From positions 1,426,001 to 1,490,000 of the forward strand of contig JABAQM010000001.1 in NCBI GenBank assembly GCA_019187105.1: DNA of 64,000 bases. The letters are read 5' to 3'. The notes beneath the pieces were generated by a model. That model had not been told where the DNA came from. It saw only the letters and a program-made list of their open reading frames with translations, and searched no databases. This document shows, piece by piece, positions 1 to 9,424 of this stretch; the first letter of the stretch is position 1; every line of letters starts with the position of its first letter. Source of the DNA: Fimbriimonadaceae bacterium. GTDB lineage: Bacteria > Armatimonadota > Fimbriimonadia > Fimbriimonadales > Fimbriimonadaceae. The translations under genes and the position numbers were made by a program.

Positions 1-383
1 GCCGCGTGCGTGGAAGTGTGGTTCCCGATCTCGAAACCAAGCCGGGCCAGGTTCCTGAGTGAGTCCCAGCATGCGAGAGGCCGTGCATTGGAACTTTCCC
101 AAGCCGAAGTCAGGCCCACCAGCGATGGCACCGCGTAGACCGATGCGGTGAAGCGGTCGGCCACGCCCTCCAGGTGATGGACTGCCGCAGCGTAGGCGTC
201 GTCGAACGTGAAACAGACCGTTCGCTCTGCGTCGAGCGAGAGATTTTCCGCACGTACGAATCGCCAACCCCTCCGGCGGAAGAAGTTGATGTGGCTATTC
301 AGGGTCTCAGGCTCGATATTGAGCCGGCGTCCCCATTCAGAGGCGGTTCCAACTTGGTGGTAGCACAGGATCGGCAAGGCCAT
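1..383 (-). CDS. polysaccharide deacetylase (NodB-like), 3' end missing
   Basis: An open frame runs from an ATG at 383 off the left edge; 127 codons are visible. It starts MALPILCYHQVG, the usual beginning of polysaccharide deacetylases, followed by the TFDDAY motif holding the catalytic base and metal Asp, and near the edge by EIGNHTSTHA, the His-x3-His metal motif of the NodB fold. These enzymes remove N- or O-acetyl groups from cell-wall or extracellular polysaccharides. No signal peptide is seen, so it is either cytoplasmic or the gene starts further upstream. It is divergent from the propeller gene at 490. The family call is firm; the substrate is unknown. Confidence 0.85.
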   Translation of the reverse strand, partial: MALPILCYHQVGTASEWGRRLNIEPETLNSHINFFRRRGWRFVRAENLSLDAERTVCFTFDDAYAAAVHHLEGVADRFTASVYAVPSLVGLTSAWESSNARPLACWDSLRNLARLGFEIGNHTSTHA

Positions 384-432
384 GGGGTGACATTAGTGCC
401 TCGGGCGAGCGTCTTAGAGTTGGGGCGTCTTC

Positions 433-462
433 TGGACAAACCGAACGTGATCGAACTATACT
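433..462 (+). promoter_or_regulatory. sigma-70-type promoter of the PQQ-propeller gene
   Basis: TGGACA (433-438) and TATACT (457-462) are separated by 18 bases, a near-consensus pair. Transcription would start near 469, downstream of the ATG at 466, which argues against that codon as the start of the following gene. Confidence 0.5.
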
Positions 463-489
463 CGGATGACTCCCACAGGTGGTGAAGGC

Positions 490-2055
490 TTGTTGAATTC
501 TCGTTTGATGCGACCCTTGGCGGCAATGCTGGTCCTTACTGCGCTTTCGGGCGCCTGGGCACAATTCGAGGGCCCAGCTCCCTTGGCCTGGCGTTGGGCC
601 CAGCCGACCTCGGTCACGCCAGGTGGCATGCCGGTGGTGCAAGGCGAATCGGTATTCGTCGCGGTTGGCTCCCGCATCTATTGCATCGACCGCGCAACCG
701 GTAACCAGAAGTGGCGATACCCGGCCGGCGAACCCCTCGATGGGGCGTTTCGGCATGGCTTGATCGCCTCTGACGGCACCGTTGTCGCCGCCGCAGACAA
801 CCGCACGGCCTACGCCGTCGACATGGCAACCGGACAGGGCAAATGGCAAGTCAGCCTTCCTGCCACTCCCCGAGCCATGCCCGTGATCGCTGGCGGCGCC
901 GTCGTCATCGCGCTTGCCGATGACAGCCTGATATCGATCGGAATCGCGGATGGCAAGCCCCTGTGGGCCAACCCTGAGCGGATCTTCGACGGAATTCTCG
1001 GCGAGATCGCCGGCTACGGCAGCAGCGTGCTCGTATTCAACCAGAACTACGAGCTGTTCTCCATCGACGTCAACACCAAGAAGGTCAATTGGAAGCTCCG
1101 TTTCTCCAGCTTGGGTCCGGAAGCTCGTCCAACCGTAAACGGAGACACGGTGTACATCGTCAATGGCGACTTCATTAGCGCGCTCCATGCGGGCACCGGC
1201 CGACGAAAGTGGGAACGCGATGTGCGCGAGCCTTTGACGCTAAACCCCTCCGTCAGCCAGGAAGGGATTCTAACCGTGACTCGGGATGGCAAACTGATGA
1301 CCTTCGACCCCAGTGGCCGTCCGACCTCGAAGAAGCCCATCGATTTGGGTACCACGCCGATCACCGACCCCTCCGGGATTGGACGCCTGGTCGCGGTTCC
1401 GACTTCTAACGGAGCCCTGAACCTGATCGACGTTCGCGACGGAAAGACGGTCTGGAGCTACATCGTTCGCCCCATTACGAACTACATCTCATCGTCGGGC
1501 GGGTCCAGTGGCGGCAACGGCAGCAGCGGACAGAGCCTTCCGACGTTTGTAACGGCAGCGAGCCCACCCGTGCTCGCCGGTCAGACCCTGCTACTGCTTG
1601 CGGCGGATGGCAGCCTGCTCGCATTCGACCGTACCCTGGGCGTCGACCTGACCGCACCATCGGTCAAGCTCCTTTGGCCCCGTCCGGGCGATCAAACTTC
1701 TGGTCAATCCGGACTCGAGATATTCTGGCGGCTTGCTGACGAGGCTTCCGGTGTGAACCCGGACACCATCGTCGTCAAGGTCGGCGACCAAGTGCTTGAG
1801 CACGCTTACACCGGAGATGGAATCCTCCACGTTAGAATCGGCAGCGGCAAAAACCAGCCCCTGACCGAGGGACGAAAGGAACTTGCCGTCACGTGCACCG
1901 ACTGGATGGGCAATACGGCCACCCACAAGGTTGCTCTGATCATCGACAATACGCTTCCTGTCTTGCGGCCCCCGACGGATGCCACCGGCACTGGTGGTAC
2001 CGGAGGCGGCGGCGGCAAAGGCAAGGGCAAGGGTGGCGGCGGCATCGACGGCTAG
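490..2055 (+). CDS. secreted PQQ-like beta-propeller protein
   Basis: A 521-residue protein. The TTG at 490 is preferred because AGGTGGTGA lies 7 bases before it; an in-frame ATG at 508 is the alternative. A signal peptide (hydrophobic MLVLTALSGAWA) precedes repeated blades of the type WRYPAG, KWQVSL, NWKLRF and KWERDV, characteristic of PQQ/WD-like propellers without proof of cofactor binding. The last 150 residues form an Ig-like domain, ending in a Gly/Lys-rich tail. Its role may be surface binding or scaffolding. Its stop codon overlaps the GTG of dprA by one base, so the two are co-transcribed, but no functional link is evident. Confidence 0.75.
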   Translation: MLNSRLMRPLAAMLVLTALSGAWAQFEGPAPLAWRWAQPTSVTPGGMPVVQGESVFVAVGSRIYCIDRATGNQKWRYPAGEPLDGAFRHGLIASDGTVVAAADNRTAYAVDMATGQGKWQVSLPATPRAMPVIAGGAVVIALADDSLISIGIADGKPLWANPERIFDGILGEIAGYGSSVLVFNQNYELFSIDVNTKKVNWKLRFSSLGPEARPTVNGDTVYIVNGDFISALHAGTGRRKWERDVREPLTLNPSVSQEGILTVTRDGKLMTFDPSGRPTSKKPIDLGTTPITDPSGIGRLVAVPTSNGALNLIDVRDGKTVWSYIVRPITNYISSSGGSSGGNGSSGQSLPTFVTAASPPVLAGQTLLLLAADGSLLAFDRTLGVDLTAPSVKLLWPRPGDQTSGQSGLEIFWRLADEASGVNPDTIVVKVGDQVLEHAYTGDGILHVRIGSGKNQPLTEGRKELAVTCTDWMGNTATHKVALIIDNTLPVLRPPTDATGTGGTGGGGGKGKGKGGGGIDG

Positions 2056-3095
2056 TGACGCAGAGCCGCGACGCTCTCTATTGGCACACGTACCTAACGG
2101 CTGCGTTCTCTCGTGAACGCGGCCGTTCGCTTATTGAAGCGACCTCGAAGGCGCCCGATCCCGTGGTGGCCCTCCGATCCCATCCAAGGCTTTCCCAAGC
2201 TGAGCGCGGCCGGATCGGCAAGGTAAGCGACCGTCAAGTCCGTGACGCTATTGAACTGGGGATTGAGGTCCTTGTCCCAGACAGCTTTCCAGCATCTTTG
2301 GCCGAATCGGAACTGTTCGACCATGCACTCTTTGCCTGGGGCGACGTTTCTGTTCTGCAGCAGCCGATGGTAGGGATCGTCGGCACGCGGCGAGCAAGCG
2401 TTTACGGGCGAGCCGTGGCGCAAAAGTTCGCAGAGGCCCTCGGTCGAGCCGGCGTTACGGTTGTGAGCGGAGGCGCCCAAGGGATCGATGCCGCTGCCCA
2501 CAAGGGAGCGATCGAGGTCGGAGGCAAGACCGTTGCCGTGCTGGGTGGCGGCGTTGATCGCGTTTTCCCGGCGGTCCATGCCGAGCTCTTTCGCGGCATT
2601 CGCGGCAGCGGATGCCTTGTCAGCCAGTTTCCCATCGGTTATCCGACGCTGATGCATAACTTCCTGGCCCGGAACCACCTGATCGCCGCCCTGTCCCAAG
2701 CCGTCGTCATTGTCGAGGCTCCGACGCAATCAGGAGCGCTTTCGACCGCGCACGCCGCCACCGAGATGAATCGACCGGTCTTCGTAGTTCCTGGCTCGAT
2801 CGACCGTGACGGCTTTCGAGGATCGCACGACCTTATCCGCCAAGGGGCAACGCTGGTCGACCACCCCGACCAGGTTCTGGAGGACTTGGGCATCCAACCG
2901 GTGCTGGAGCTTGCCCACCCGGCGACCGTCCTCGGCGATCGGATTCTTGCTGCGCTGGATGTCGATCCTCGCCGCCCAGAGGCAATCGCCGAATCGGTTG
3001 GAATGGATTTGTCAGACCTACTCGCCGAGTTGACGATCCTTGAGATCGAGGGCAAGGTTCTACGGAATGGGATTGGTTTTGCCAAGAGGCCTTAG
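2055..3095 (+). CDS. dprA: DNA-processing protein DprA
   Basis: A 346-residue DprA/Smf protein. It binds incoming single-stranded DNA during natural transformation and loads RecA. The Rossmann-like core shows VGIVGTRRAS, VVSGGAQGIDAAAH, VAVLGGGVD, the FLARN segment and a GALSTAHAA motif, in family order. A winged-helix C-terminal domain (about residues 290-346) is present. The GTG start at 2055 overlaps the preceding TAG by one base. It is followed without a gap by nagA. Together with comM at 59363 it suggests a transformable host. The call is secure. Confidence 0.93.
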   Translation: MTQSRDALYWHTYLTAAFSRERGRSLIEATSKAPDPVVALRSHPRLSQAERGRIGKVSDRQVRDAIELGIEVLVPDSFPASLAESELFDHALFAWGDVSVLQQPMVGIVGTRRASVYGRAVAQKFAEALGRAGVTVVSGGAQGIDAAAHKGAIEVGGKTVAVLGGGVDRVFPAVHAELFRGIRGSGCLVSQFPIGYPTLMHNFLARNHLIAALSQAVVIVEAPTQSGALSTAHAATEMNRPVFVVPGSIDRDGFRGSHDLIRQGATLVDHPDQVLEDLGIQPVLELAHPATVLGDRILAALDVDPRRPEAIAESVGMDLSDLLAELTILEIEGKVLRNGIGFAKRP

Positions 3096-4157
3096 ATGAG
3101 GGAATTCATTGCTGAAGCGATCGGACCGGCGGGCTTCGGCCCGTACCGTATAGGGATTCGGGCCAATGGCGTCGACCTCGAACGGGTCGATGGACCCTCC
3201 GAAGGCTACTTCCTTCCCGGTTTCGTGGATCTCCATATCCACGGCGGATTCGGAATCGACTTTATGTCGTCGACGGCCGAGCAAATGGCAACTCTCGACG
3301 GCAAGTTGGCCGACCTCGGGTACGACACCTATCTGCCGACAACGGTGACGGCCGAAGTTGAGCACATCCGATCCGCACTCGCCAGCTTGTCCGGAGCCAC
3401 CCACGCGTCAGGTTTCCACCTCGAAGGTCCCTTCATCAGCCCCGCCTATCCCGGCGCCCAGGATCCGGCTCGAATCACCGGCGTGAGGATCGGCGAGCCC
3501 GCGTGGGAAGCTGAGTGGCAGGCAGTGCTCGAGGACCCGAGGCTTCGGATCGTGACGCTCGCTCCCGAGGTACCCAACGCCCTCGAACTGACAAGTCGAT
3601 TGATGAAGCGTGGCGTGATCGTCAGCATGGGCCATAGCAACGCCACCTATGACGAGGCTCGCTACGGGTTCGAATTTGGAGCAACCCATGTCACGCACGT
3701 TTTCAATGCGATGAGAGGTATCCACCACCGCGAATTCGGACTCGCCGGCTATGCCCTCCTCAACCCGGACATCGCCACGGAAGTCGTCTATGATCGGAGG
3801 CATGTTTCTCGCGAGGCCATCGCCCTGCTGTTGAAAGTCAAGCCACCCGATCGAATCATTGCCGTAAGCGACGGCACAAAGGCCATCGGACTCGCACCGA
3901 AAACCGACATTCAGCTCTGGGGACGTACGGCCGTTGTGGGCGACGGTGAAGTTCGACTGGCCGACGGAACACTGGCGGGTAGCACCATCACTCTCCTCCA
4001 TGCGTTCAAGAACTTGACCGACGATTTCGGCGCCGAGGTGGCGATTCGGGTCTGTTCCTTGAATCCGGCCAAGGCGATAGGACATACGCCTCGCCGGTAC
4101 TTGCTCCTAGACTACAGCCTCAACCTGATAGGTACGTGGAGCGTAGAGGCGTTATAA
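3096..4157 (+). CDS. nagA: N-acetylglucosamine-6-phosphate deacetylase
   Basis: A 353-residue amidohydrolase that converts GlcNAc-6-phosphate to glucosamine-6-phosphate and acetate, in amino-sugar and cell-wall recycling. Visible motifs are GFVDLHIHGG (metal His-x-His), FHLEGPFI (metal Glu), MGHSNA, THVFNAM and AVSDGT (catalytic Asp). The start ATG immediately follows the dprA stop. The length is slightly shorter than the usual 380 residues because the N-terminal beta domain is short. No nagB or transporter is adjacent, so the pathway partners lie elsewhere. Confidence 0.93.
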   Translation: MREFIAEAIGPAGFGPYRIGIRANGVDLERVDGPSEGYFLPGFVDLHIHGGFGIDFMSSTAEQMATLDGKLADLGYDTYLPTTVTAEVEHIRSALASLSGATHASGFHLEGPFISPAYPGAQDPARITGVRIGEPAWEAEWQAVLEDPRLRIVTLAPEVPNALELTSRLMKRGVIVSMGHSNATYDEARYGFEFGATHVTHVFNAMRGIHHREFGLAGYALLNPDIATEVVYDRRHVSREAIALLLKVKPPDRIIAVSDGTKAIGLAPKTDIQLWGRTAVVGDGEVRLADGTLAGSTITLLHAFKNLTDDFGAEVAIRVCSLNPAKAIGHTPRRYLLLDYSLNLIGTWSVEAL

Positions 4158-4158
4158 T
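4153..4158 (+). promoter_or_regulatory. -10 element before the KimA-like gene
   Basis: A perfect TATAAT overlaps the stop codon of nagA and would give a leader of about 33 bases before the ATG at 4198. No good -35 box is seen. Confidence 0.35.
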
Positions 4159-4197
4159 TGCCTAGGTTCTCTCGATGGTGAGCGGCAACCATTCCAT

Positions 4198-6042
4198 ATG
4201 GCCCTATATGCACGCTTAAAGCGATTCCTTCTCGGGCAGCCGATTGCGACCAAGCACGCACACCACGAGCGCCTTCCCAAGCGCATTGGCCTCGCGGTGT
4301 TCGCCTCCGACGCCTTATCATCGGTTGCCTACGCTACTGAAGAAGTCCTGATCATCCTCGTTCTTGGTGGGCTGGCGGCCTACAACAACCTGATTTGGAT
4401 ATCGCTCGCCCTCTGCGTCCTGCTGCTAATCGTGGTCTTCAGCTATTACCAAACCATTCACGCCTATCCAGAGGGCGGTGGCAGCTATATTGTCTCCAAG
4501 ACCAACATCGGCCCGTTTTGGGGGAAGGTCGCCGGCGCCGCACTTCTCATGGACTACGTCCTGACCGTGGCGGTATCGATCTCCTCGAGTGTGAGCTTCC
4601 TGGTTTCGGCCTTTCCACCGCTACAGAAGTACATGGTGATCCTCGCGTGCGTCGGCATCGCGGTCATTGCATTTGCCAACCTGCGCGGTCTCAAGGAGAG
4701 CGGTGCGATCTTTGCCATACCCACGTACGCCTTTGTCGCTCTGATTCTGGGACTGGTGGTTACCGGTCTGGTGCAGGGCGCGGGCCGTCCGCCTGTCGAG
4801 CCCGTTATCGAGCCTCCGAAAGAGGGATTCCACGACCTTGGCGGTGTGCTTGGGCTCTTGTTCATGATGCGGGCCTTTGCCGCAAGCTGTACGGCGATGA
4901 CCGGTGTCGAAGCCATATCAGACGGGGTGGCCGCATTCAAGGCGCCAGAAGCGGTGAACGCCAGCAAGACCCTCCTCGCGATGGCGGGGTTGCTGATGGC
5001 GATGTTTATTGGCGTCGGCTGGTGCGCCCAGCACTTTGGAATCACGCCAATACCGGCCGGCACCGCAGGCTACCAAACCGTTGTTGCGCAGCTGGCGGCG
5101 ACGCTGTACGGTGAACGGCACTTGCTGTTCTATGCGACATCGATTACGACCACGCTGATCCTCTTTCTGGCCGCGAATACGGCCTTTGCCGATTTCCCAC
5201 GGCTCGCCAGTTTCCTGGCCCGGGACGGGTACTTGCCCCGGCAGATGCTGTCCGTCGGCGACAAGCTGGTTTTCCAGAACGGAATCATCGTGCTCGCCGC
5301 GGTCTCCATGCTGTTGGTTATCGTCTTCCACGGTGACACCCACAGCCTTATTCCACTCTATGCCGTTGGAGTCTTTACGGCCTTCACCCTTTCCCAAAGC
5401 GGCATGGTGTCCCGCTGGCTGAAGCTCGGCAAGAAGGGCGCTGCCTTTTATGTCAACTTGCTGGGAGCCGTTGCAACCGGGATCGTCACCGTCATCCTCT
5501 CGTACACCAAGTTTTGGGAGGGCGCCTGGATCACGATCTTCGCGATCGGCGGCATCATGCTGATGTTCGCGGGAATTCGACGCCACTACGACTATCTGGC
5601 AAAGGAGCTCACGGTTGGTGAGGCTGAAGGGCTTCCTAAGACCAAAACCACGGTACTGCTCCTGATTCCACGGGTCCACCGTGGCGTTCTCCACGCCATC
5701 GCCTACGCCAAATCCATGGCTAAGGACGTTAGAGCCCTGCACGTGACACTCGATCCAAAGAACGTGGAGCAAGTGAAGACGGAGTGGGCGCGGGTGGCAC
5801 CCGATATGCCCCTGGTTATTCTTGAATCGCCCTATCGCTCCCTCGTCGAGCCAGTCATCGAATACGTCGACCAAGCGCTCACCGAAGACCCGTCGACCAT
5901 GGTAACCGTGATCGTGCCCCAGGCCGTACCCAAATACTGGTGGCATGGCCTGCTTCACAATAACGCCGCGGTACCTCTCAAACTCGCTCTGGGGGCGCGA
6001 AAGAATGTCGTCATTACGAACGTGAGGTATTTCCTGAAGTGA
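4198..6042 (+). CDS. APC-superfamily transporter, KimA (YdaO)-like
   Basis: A 614-residue membrane protein. The N-terminal 470 residues contain about twelve hydrophobic segments. The region LAVFASDALSSVAYATEE and the EGGGSYIVSK motif match the KimA/YdaO branch of the amino acid-polyamine-cation superfamily, as does the overall length (KimA of Bacillus is about 607). The last 140 residues form a soluble domain resembling the cytosolic USP-like dimerisation domain of KimA. KimA imports potassium with protons and is inhibited by c-di-AMP in known cases; some relatives move amino acids. The stop overlaps the GTG of the STAS-USP gene by four bases, so the two proteins are probably made together. 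The substrate is inferred, not shown. Confidence 0.8.
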   Translation: MALYARLKRFLLGQPIATKHAHHERLPKRIGLAVFASDALSSVAYATEEVLIILVLGGLAAYNNLIWISLALCVLLLIVVFSYYQTIHAYPEGGGSYIVSKTNIGPFWGKVAGAALLMDYVLTVAVSISSSVSFLVSAFPPLQKYMVILACVGIAVIAFANLRGLKESGAIFAIPTYAFVALILGLVVTGLVQGAGRPPVEPVIEPPKEGFHDLGGVLGLLFMMRAFAASCTAMTGVEAISDGVAAFKAPEAVNASKTLLAMAGLLMAMFIGVGWCAQHFGITPIPAGTAGYQTVVAQLAATLYGERHLLFYATSITTTLILFLAANTAFADFPRLASFLARDGYLPRQMLSVGDKLVFQNGIIVLAAVSMLLVIVFHGDTHSLIPLYAVGVFTAFTLSQSGMVSRWLKLGKKGAAFYVNLLGAVATGIVTVILSYTKFWEGAWITIFAIGGIMLMFAGIRRHYDYLAKELTVGEAEGLPKTKTTVLLLIPRVHRGVLHAIAYAKSMAKDVRALHVTLDPKNVEQVKTEWARVAPDMPLVILESPYRSLVEPVIEYVDQALTEDPSTMVTVIVPQAVPKYWWHGLLHNNAAVPLKLALGARKNVVITNVRYFLK

Positions 6043-6827
6043 TCGTCGAATCCTACGAGGACGTCGTTATCCTCACCGGAGCGCTCCGCAGCAATTACTG
6101 GGAAACTATCCACACGGCGGTTTCCCTCATCCTAAGGCGGCATCCAGAGGGCGTGATCATCGACTGTAGCCACATCACGGAGTGCACGCCTGAGGGAGCC
6201 GAGACATTTCACGATGCAATGGATTTCATCAACGCGAATGAAGGCCGTGTCATCGTCGCCGCCGTCCCAGAGGCCGTGTTGGATGTATTGAAGTCGGTGC
6301 CAGAAGTTCGTTCCCAACTGCCCATCGCCGCCACGATCGAAGAAGCTCGGTCCTCGCTCAATCTTACGGTCGAGACTTCCCCAAAGAAGAAAAAGCGCGA
6401 TTCGGAGGGGATGCGAAAGATCATCGTCTGCCTGAGCGGTGGCTCAGGCGACATCAACTTGATCAGCACCGCAATCAGCCTCGCGAACGACGGGGGTATC
6501 GCGACAATTCTCGTGTATCCAATCCTGATGCCGAGGGAATTGCCCCTGCAGTCTCCAATGCCGGCGGAGGAGGCAGCCGCATCGGCCGCGTTCTCAAAGG
6601 CCACGATCTACTTCGAGGAATCCGAGATTCCGGTTTCGGCGCGGGTTGAGCGCGCCCGGGATATACCATCCGCGATCGAAATGATCTTGGAAGAAGTGCC
6701 GGCTACGACAGTTGTTATCGGGCTACCCGACGAAGAAGCCACTCCCGACGCTTCGTCAAAGCTGGTGAAAGCTGTGCTGGCCAAAATCCCGATTCAGGTC
6801 GTCTTTACCCGCGGCAGGACCACTTAG
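6039..6827 (+). CDS. STAS-like and universal-stress-protein fusion
   Basis: A 262-residue soluble protein with two parts. Residues 1-110 look like a STAS domain (alternating strands with [19 protein letters not shown], the loop that in anti-sigma antagonists carries the phosphorylated Ser/Thr). After a Lys-rich linker (KKKKRD), residues 128-262 form a USP-type Rossmann domain beginning [11 protein letters not shown]. The GTG at 6039 overlaps the transporter stop, indicating translational coupling. By analogy with SulP STAS domains and with USP partners of transporters, it may regulate the upstream transporter; this is inference. It converges on hutU with a four-base overlap. Confidence 0.65.
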   Translation: MIVESYEDVVILTGALRSNYWETIHTAVSLILRRHPEGVIIDCSHITECTPEGAETFHDAMDFINANEGRVIVAAVPEAVLDVLKSVPEVRSQLPIAATIEEARSSLNLTVETSPKKKKRDSEGMRKIIVCLSGGSGDINLISTAISLANDGGIATILVYPILMPRELPLQSPMPAEEAAASAAFSKATIYFEESEIPVSARVERARDIPSAIEMILEEVPATTVVIGLPDEEATPDASSKLVKAVLAKIPIQVVFTRGRTT

Positions 6828-8458
6828 CCCATTGGAATCTTCACGTTTGCCTTCGAGGCAAACGCTCTGGCTTCAGGGTAACCCGCGTCGACATGGCGGA
6901 TGATTCCCATTCCCGGATCGGACGTCAGCACCCGCTCCAGCCGTTGGGCTGCGGAAGGCGTACCGTCCACCACCACCACCATGCCGGCATGCTGGGAGTA
7001 GCCGATGCCAACACCCCCGCCGTTGTGGATCGATACCCATGATGCCCCGGCAGCGGTGTTGACTAGCGCGTTGAGCAACGCCCAGTCCGCAACGGCGTCC
7101 GTGCCATCCCGCATTCCCTCCGTTTCACGGTTCGGAGAGGCGACAGATCCGCAGTCGAGATGGTCTCGGCCAATCACAATCGGGGCCGAGAGCTGACCGC
7201 TGGCTACCATCTCGTTGAACTTCAACCCGGCCTTGTCGCGCTCGCCGTAGCCGAGCCAGCAGATTCGGGCCGGAAGGCCCTGAAAGTGGATGCGCTGCTG
7301 GGCCTTGGTCATCCATCTTCGAAGCGAAGCATTGTCTGGGAAGAGGTCGAGTACGGCTTGGTCGGTTTTGGCGATATCTTCTGGATCGCCGGACAAGGCG
7401 GCCCAACGGAACGGCCCTTTCCCTTCGCAAAACAGAGGGCGAATGTACTCGGGGACGAACCCAGGAATGTCAAACGCATTGCTTACGCCTGCCTCGAAGG
7501 CGAACGCACGTATGTTGTTCCCATAGTCGAAGGTGACGGCGCCCATGCGCTTGAGGTCGAGCATCGCACGGACATGAACTCCCATCGATTCAATCGACCG
7601 CTTTGTGTATTCCCCAGGACTTTGACGAAGTTCTTCCGCCTCAGTGAGCGTCATTCCCGATGGCACGTAGCCATTTAATGGGTCATGTGCGCTCGTTTGA
7701 TCCGTCAGGATGTCGGGAACGATCCCTCGCCTGACCATTTCCGGGATAACATCCGCACAGTTCCCAACCAGACCTACCGAAATCGGCGGATTTCCATCCA
7801 GCATCTGCAGCGCTTCGTCGAGCGAGTAGGCAATCTTGTCGCAGTAACCCGACTTTAGGCGCTTCTCGATGCGACTTGGATCGACGTCGATGCCCAAGAA
7901 GGCCGCCCCATTCATCGTGGCCGCGAGAGGTTGAGCGCCGCCCATACCCCCCATACCTCCGCTCACGACGAGCTTCCGTTCCAGCGATCCACCGAAATGC
8001 CGGTCGGCACAGGCGGCAAACGTCTCGAACGTGCCTTGAACGATTCCCTGGGACCCAATGTAAATCCACGAGCCGGCCGTCATTTGGCCGTACATCATCA
8101 GGCCCTTGCGTTCGAGCTCGTTGAAGTGATCCCAGTTGGACCATTTGCCCACCAGATTCGAATTGGCGATCAGGACCCGTGGGGCCTGGTCGTGGGTGCG
8201 GAAGACGCCAACCGGCTTTCCGCTCTGAATGAGCAAGGTCTCATCGTTTTCCAGTTCACGAAGGCACGCGACAATTGCATCGAAGCACTGCCAATTCCGT
8301 GCCGCCTTGCCGGTGCCGCCATAGACAATCAGGTCCTCGGGCCGTTCGGCCACGTCGGGGTCGAGATTGTTCATCAACATCCGCATGGCCGCCTCTTGGT
8401 GCCAGCCCTTACAACTCAATGCGGATCCCCGCGGAGAACGAACGGCGGTGGTCGTCAT
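6824..8458 (-). CDS. hutU: urocanate hydratase
   Basis: A 544-residue enzyme of histidine degradation that adds water to urocanate to give imidazolonepropionate, using NAD+ as an electrophile. The whole protein matches the family: an N-terminal segment with [17 protein letters not shown], the [10 protein letters not shown] motif, the Gly-rich [13 protein letters not shown] region, the [16 protein letters not shown] signature with NAD contacts, and a C-terminal [17 protein letters not shown]. An upstream extension is possible but the ATG at 8458 gives the normal start. No hutH, hutI or hutG is adjacent, so the rest of the pathway lies elsewhere. A -10-like CATAAT sits 10 bases before the start. 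Confidence 0.96.
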   Translation of the reverse strand: MTTTAVRSPRGSALSCKGWHQEAAMRMLMNNLDPDVAERPEDLIVYGGTGKAARNWQCFDAIVACLRELENDETLLIQSGKPVGVFRTHDQAPRVLIANSNLVGKWSNWDHFNELERKGLMMYGQMTAGSWIYIGSQGIVQGTFETFAACADRHFGGSLERKLVVSGGMGGMGGAQPLAATMNGAAFLGIDVDPSRIEKRLKSGYCDKIAYSLDEALQMLDGNPPISVGLVGNCADVIPEMVRRGIVPDILTDQTSAHDPLNGYVPSGMTLTEAEELRQSPGEYTKRSIESMGVHVRAMLDLKRMGAVTFDYGNNIRAFAFEAGVSNAFDIPGFVPEYIRPLFCEGKGPFRWAALSGDPEDIAKTDQAVLDLFPDNASLRRWMTKAQQRIHFQGLPARICWLGYGERDKAGLKFNEMVASGQLSAPIVIGRDHLDCGSVASPNRETEGMRDGTDAVADWALLNALVNTAAGASWVSIHNGGGVGIGYSQHAGMVVVVDGTPSAAQRLERVLTSDPGMGIIRHVDAGYPEARAFASKANVKIPMG

Positions 8459-8468
8459 CGCGAGTTCG

Positions 8469-8474
8469 ATTATG
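8469..8474 (-). promoter_or_regulatory. -10-like box of hutU
   Basis: On the minus strand CATAAT is followed by 10 bases and then the ATG at 8458, with no Shine-Dalgarno sequence. This predicts a leaderless or nearly leaderless mRNA. It faces the pfkB box at 8480 only 5 bases away. Confidence 0.45.
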
Positions 8475-8479
8475 GCGGC

Positions 8480-8485
8480 TAAACT
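8480..8485 (+). promoter_or_regulatory. -10-like box of the PfkB gene
   Basis: TAAACT is followed by 10 bases and the ATG at 8496, the same geometry as the hutU box on the other strand. There is no ribosome-binding site. It supports the start at 8496 over the in-frame ATG at 8472. Confidence 0.35.
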
Positions 8486-8495
8486 CCGCATCGGC

Positions 8496-9401
8496 ATGAT
8501 CACCGTGTATGGGACCGTGTGCCTCGATCGGCTGCGCCGCGTTGCAAAGCTTCCTCCTTTGGGTGGCTACGCCGAAATCCTCGGGGAGCAGGTTTTTCTT
8601 GGGGGCGAAGCTGCGAACACGGCAGTTGCCTTGCGATATTGGGAGGCGAACGTGGAGGTAATTGGCAACGAGATAGGCGACGACGACTCAGGCCAATGGC
8701 TCCGAAACGCCTTGCGCGACCGGAACCTCTCCGATGCCGGCATCCCGACCAGCAGTGTGGTGACGCCGTTCACCGACATTTACGTCACGCCAGACGGCGA
8801 GCGAACGATGTTCGGCATGGGCTTTGCCGACATGTATCTCCACAGCCCGGTTAACGCAATCCGGCCCAGAGCAGGAGACTGGATTACCTTCGATCCCAAC
8901 CACGGCATCGCCGCCCGGCAAGCCGCCGTCACGGCCCGAGCAGCCGGAATGCGAATCTATGCCTTGGACTTCAACGGCGAGGACGAGCCGATCGATGCTG
9001 ACACCTTTTGGCAATCGAGCACGGATTGGGTTGGTTACCGTGGCAACACGCAGCGAAATGTCGAATTCGTTCGCAAGTGGGTGGACCGATATGGCTGCTA
9101 CGCCATCCTAAGCGACGGGCCCAACGGTTTCGTGGCTGGGTCCACAGAACACGAGATTCGGCATTACCCGCCATTTCCTTGCCCCAAACTGGTTGATTCG
9201 ACCGGAGCCGGCGACGTCTTTCGTGCCGGAATGCTGTTCGGTCTTTCCCAAGTCTGGAGCCTGCCCGACTGCCTGCGGTTCGCTTCGGTCGCAGGCTGCT
9301 TAAACTGCCGCGGTCTTGGCGCTACTGGGGATCTGCCGACTAAGGACGAGATCCTTTCCTTTGTTGCCCGCCATCCGGGCGTAGCATCGCATTACGGCTA
9401 G
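8496..9401 (+). CDS. PfkB-family carbohydrate kinase
   Basis: A 301-residue ribokinase-fold kinase. It starts [13 protein letters not shown], as PfkB members do, carries an early [11 protein letters not shown] substrate motif, and ends with the signature [14 protein letters not shown], in which the GAGD Asp is the catalytic base and the anion hole is formed. The substrate (sugar or nucleoside) cannot be told. An in-frame ATG at 8472 would add eight residues, but the family N-terminus and the -10-like box favour 8496. It is divergent from hutU, with start codons 38 bases apart. Confidence 0.85.
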   Translation: MITVYGTVCLDRLRRVAKLPPLGGYAEILGEQVFLGGEAANTAVALRYWEANVEVIGNEIGDDDSGQWLRNALRDRNLSDAGIPTSSVVTPFTDIYVTPDGERTMFGMGFADMYLHSPVNAIRPRAGDWITFDPNHGIAARQAAVTARAAGMRIYALDFNGEDEPIDADTFWQSSTDWVGYRGNTQRNVEFVRKWVDRYGCYAILSDGPNGFVAGSTEHEIRHYPPFPCPKLVDSTGAGDVFRAGMLFGLSQVWSLPDCLRFASVAGCLNCRGLGATGDLPTKDEILSFVARHPGVASHYG

Positions 9402-9424
9402 CCCGACTGCCACAATGGGTTCAG

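Noticed and set aside
8367-8495. Longer N-terminus of the PfkB protein
   Set aside because: It would run through the start of hutU, and the family N-terminus begins at MITVYG (8496).
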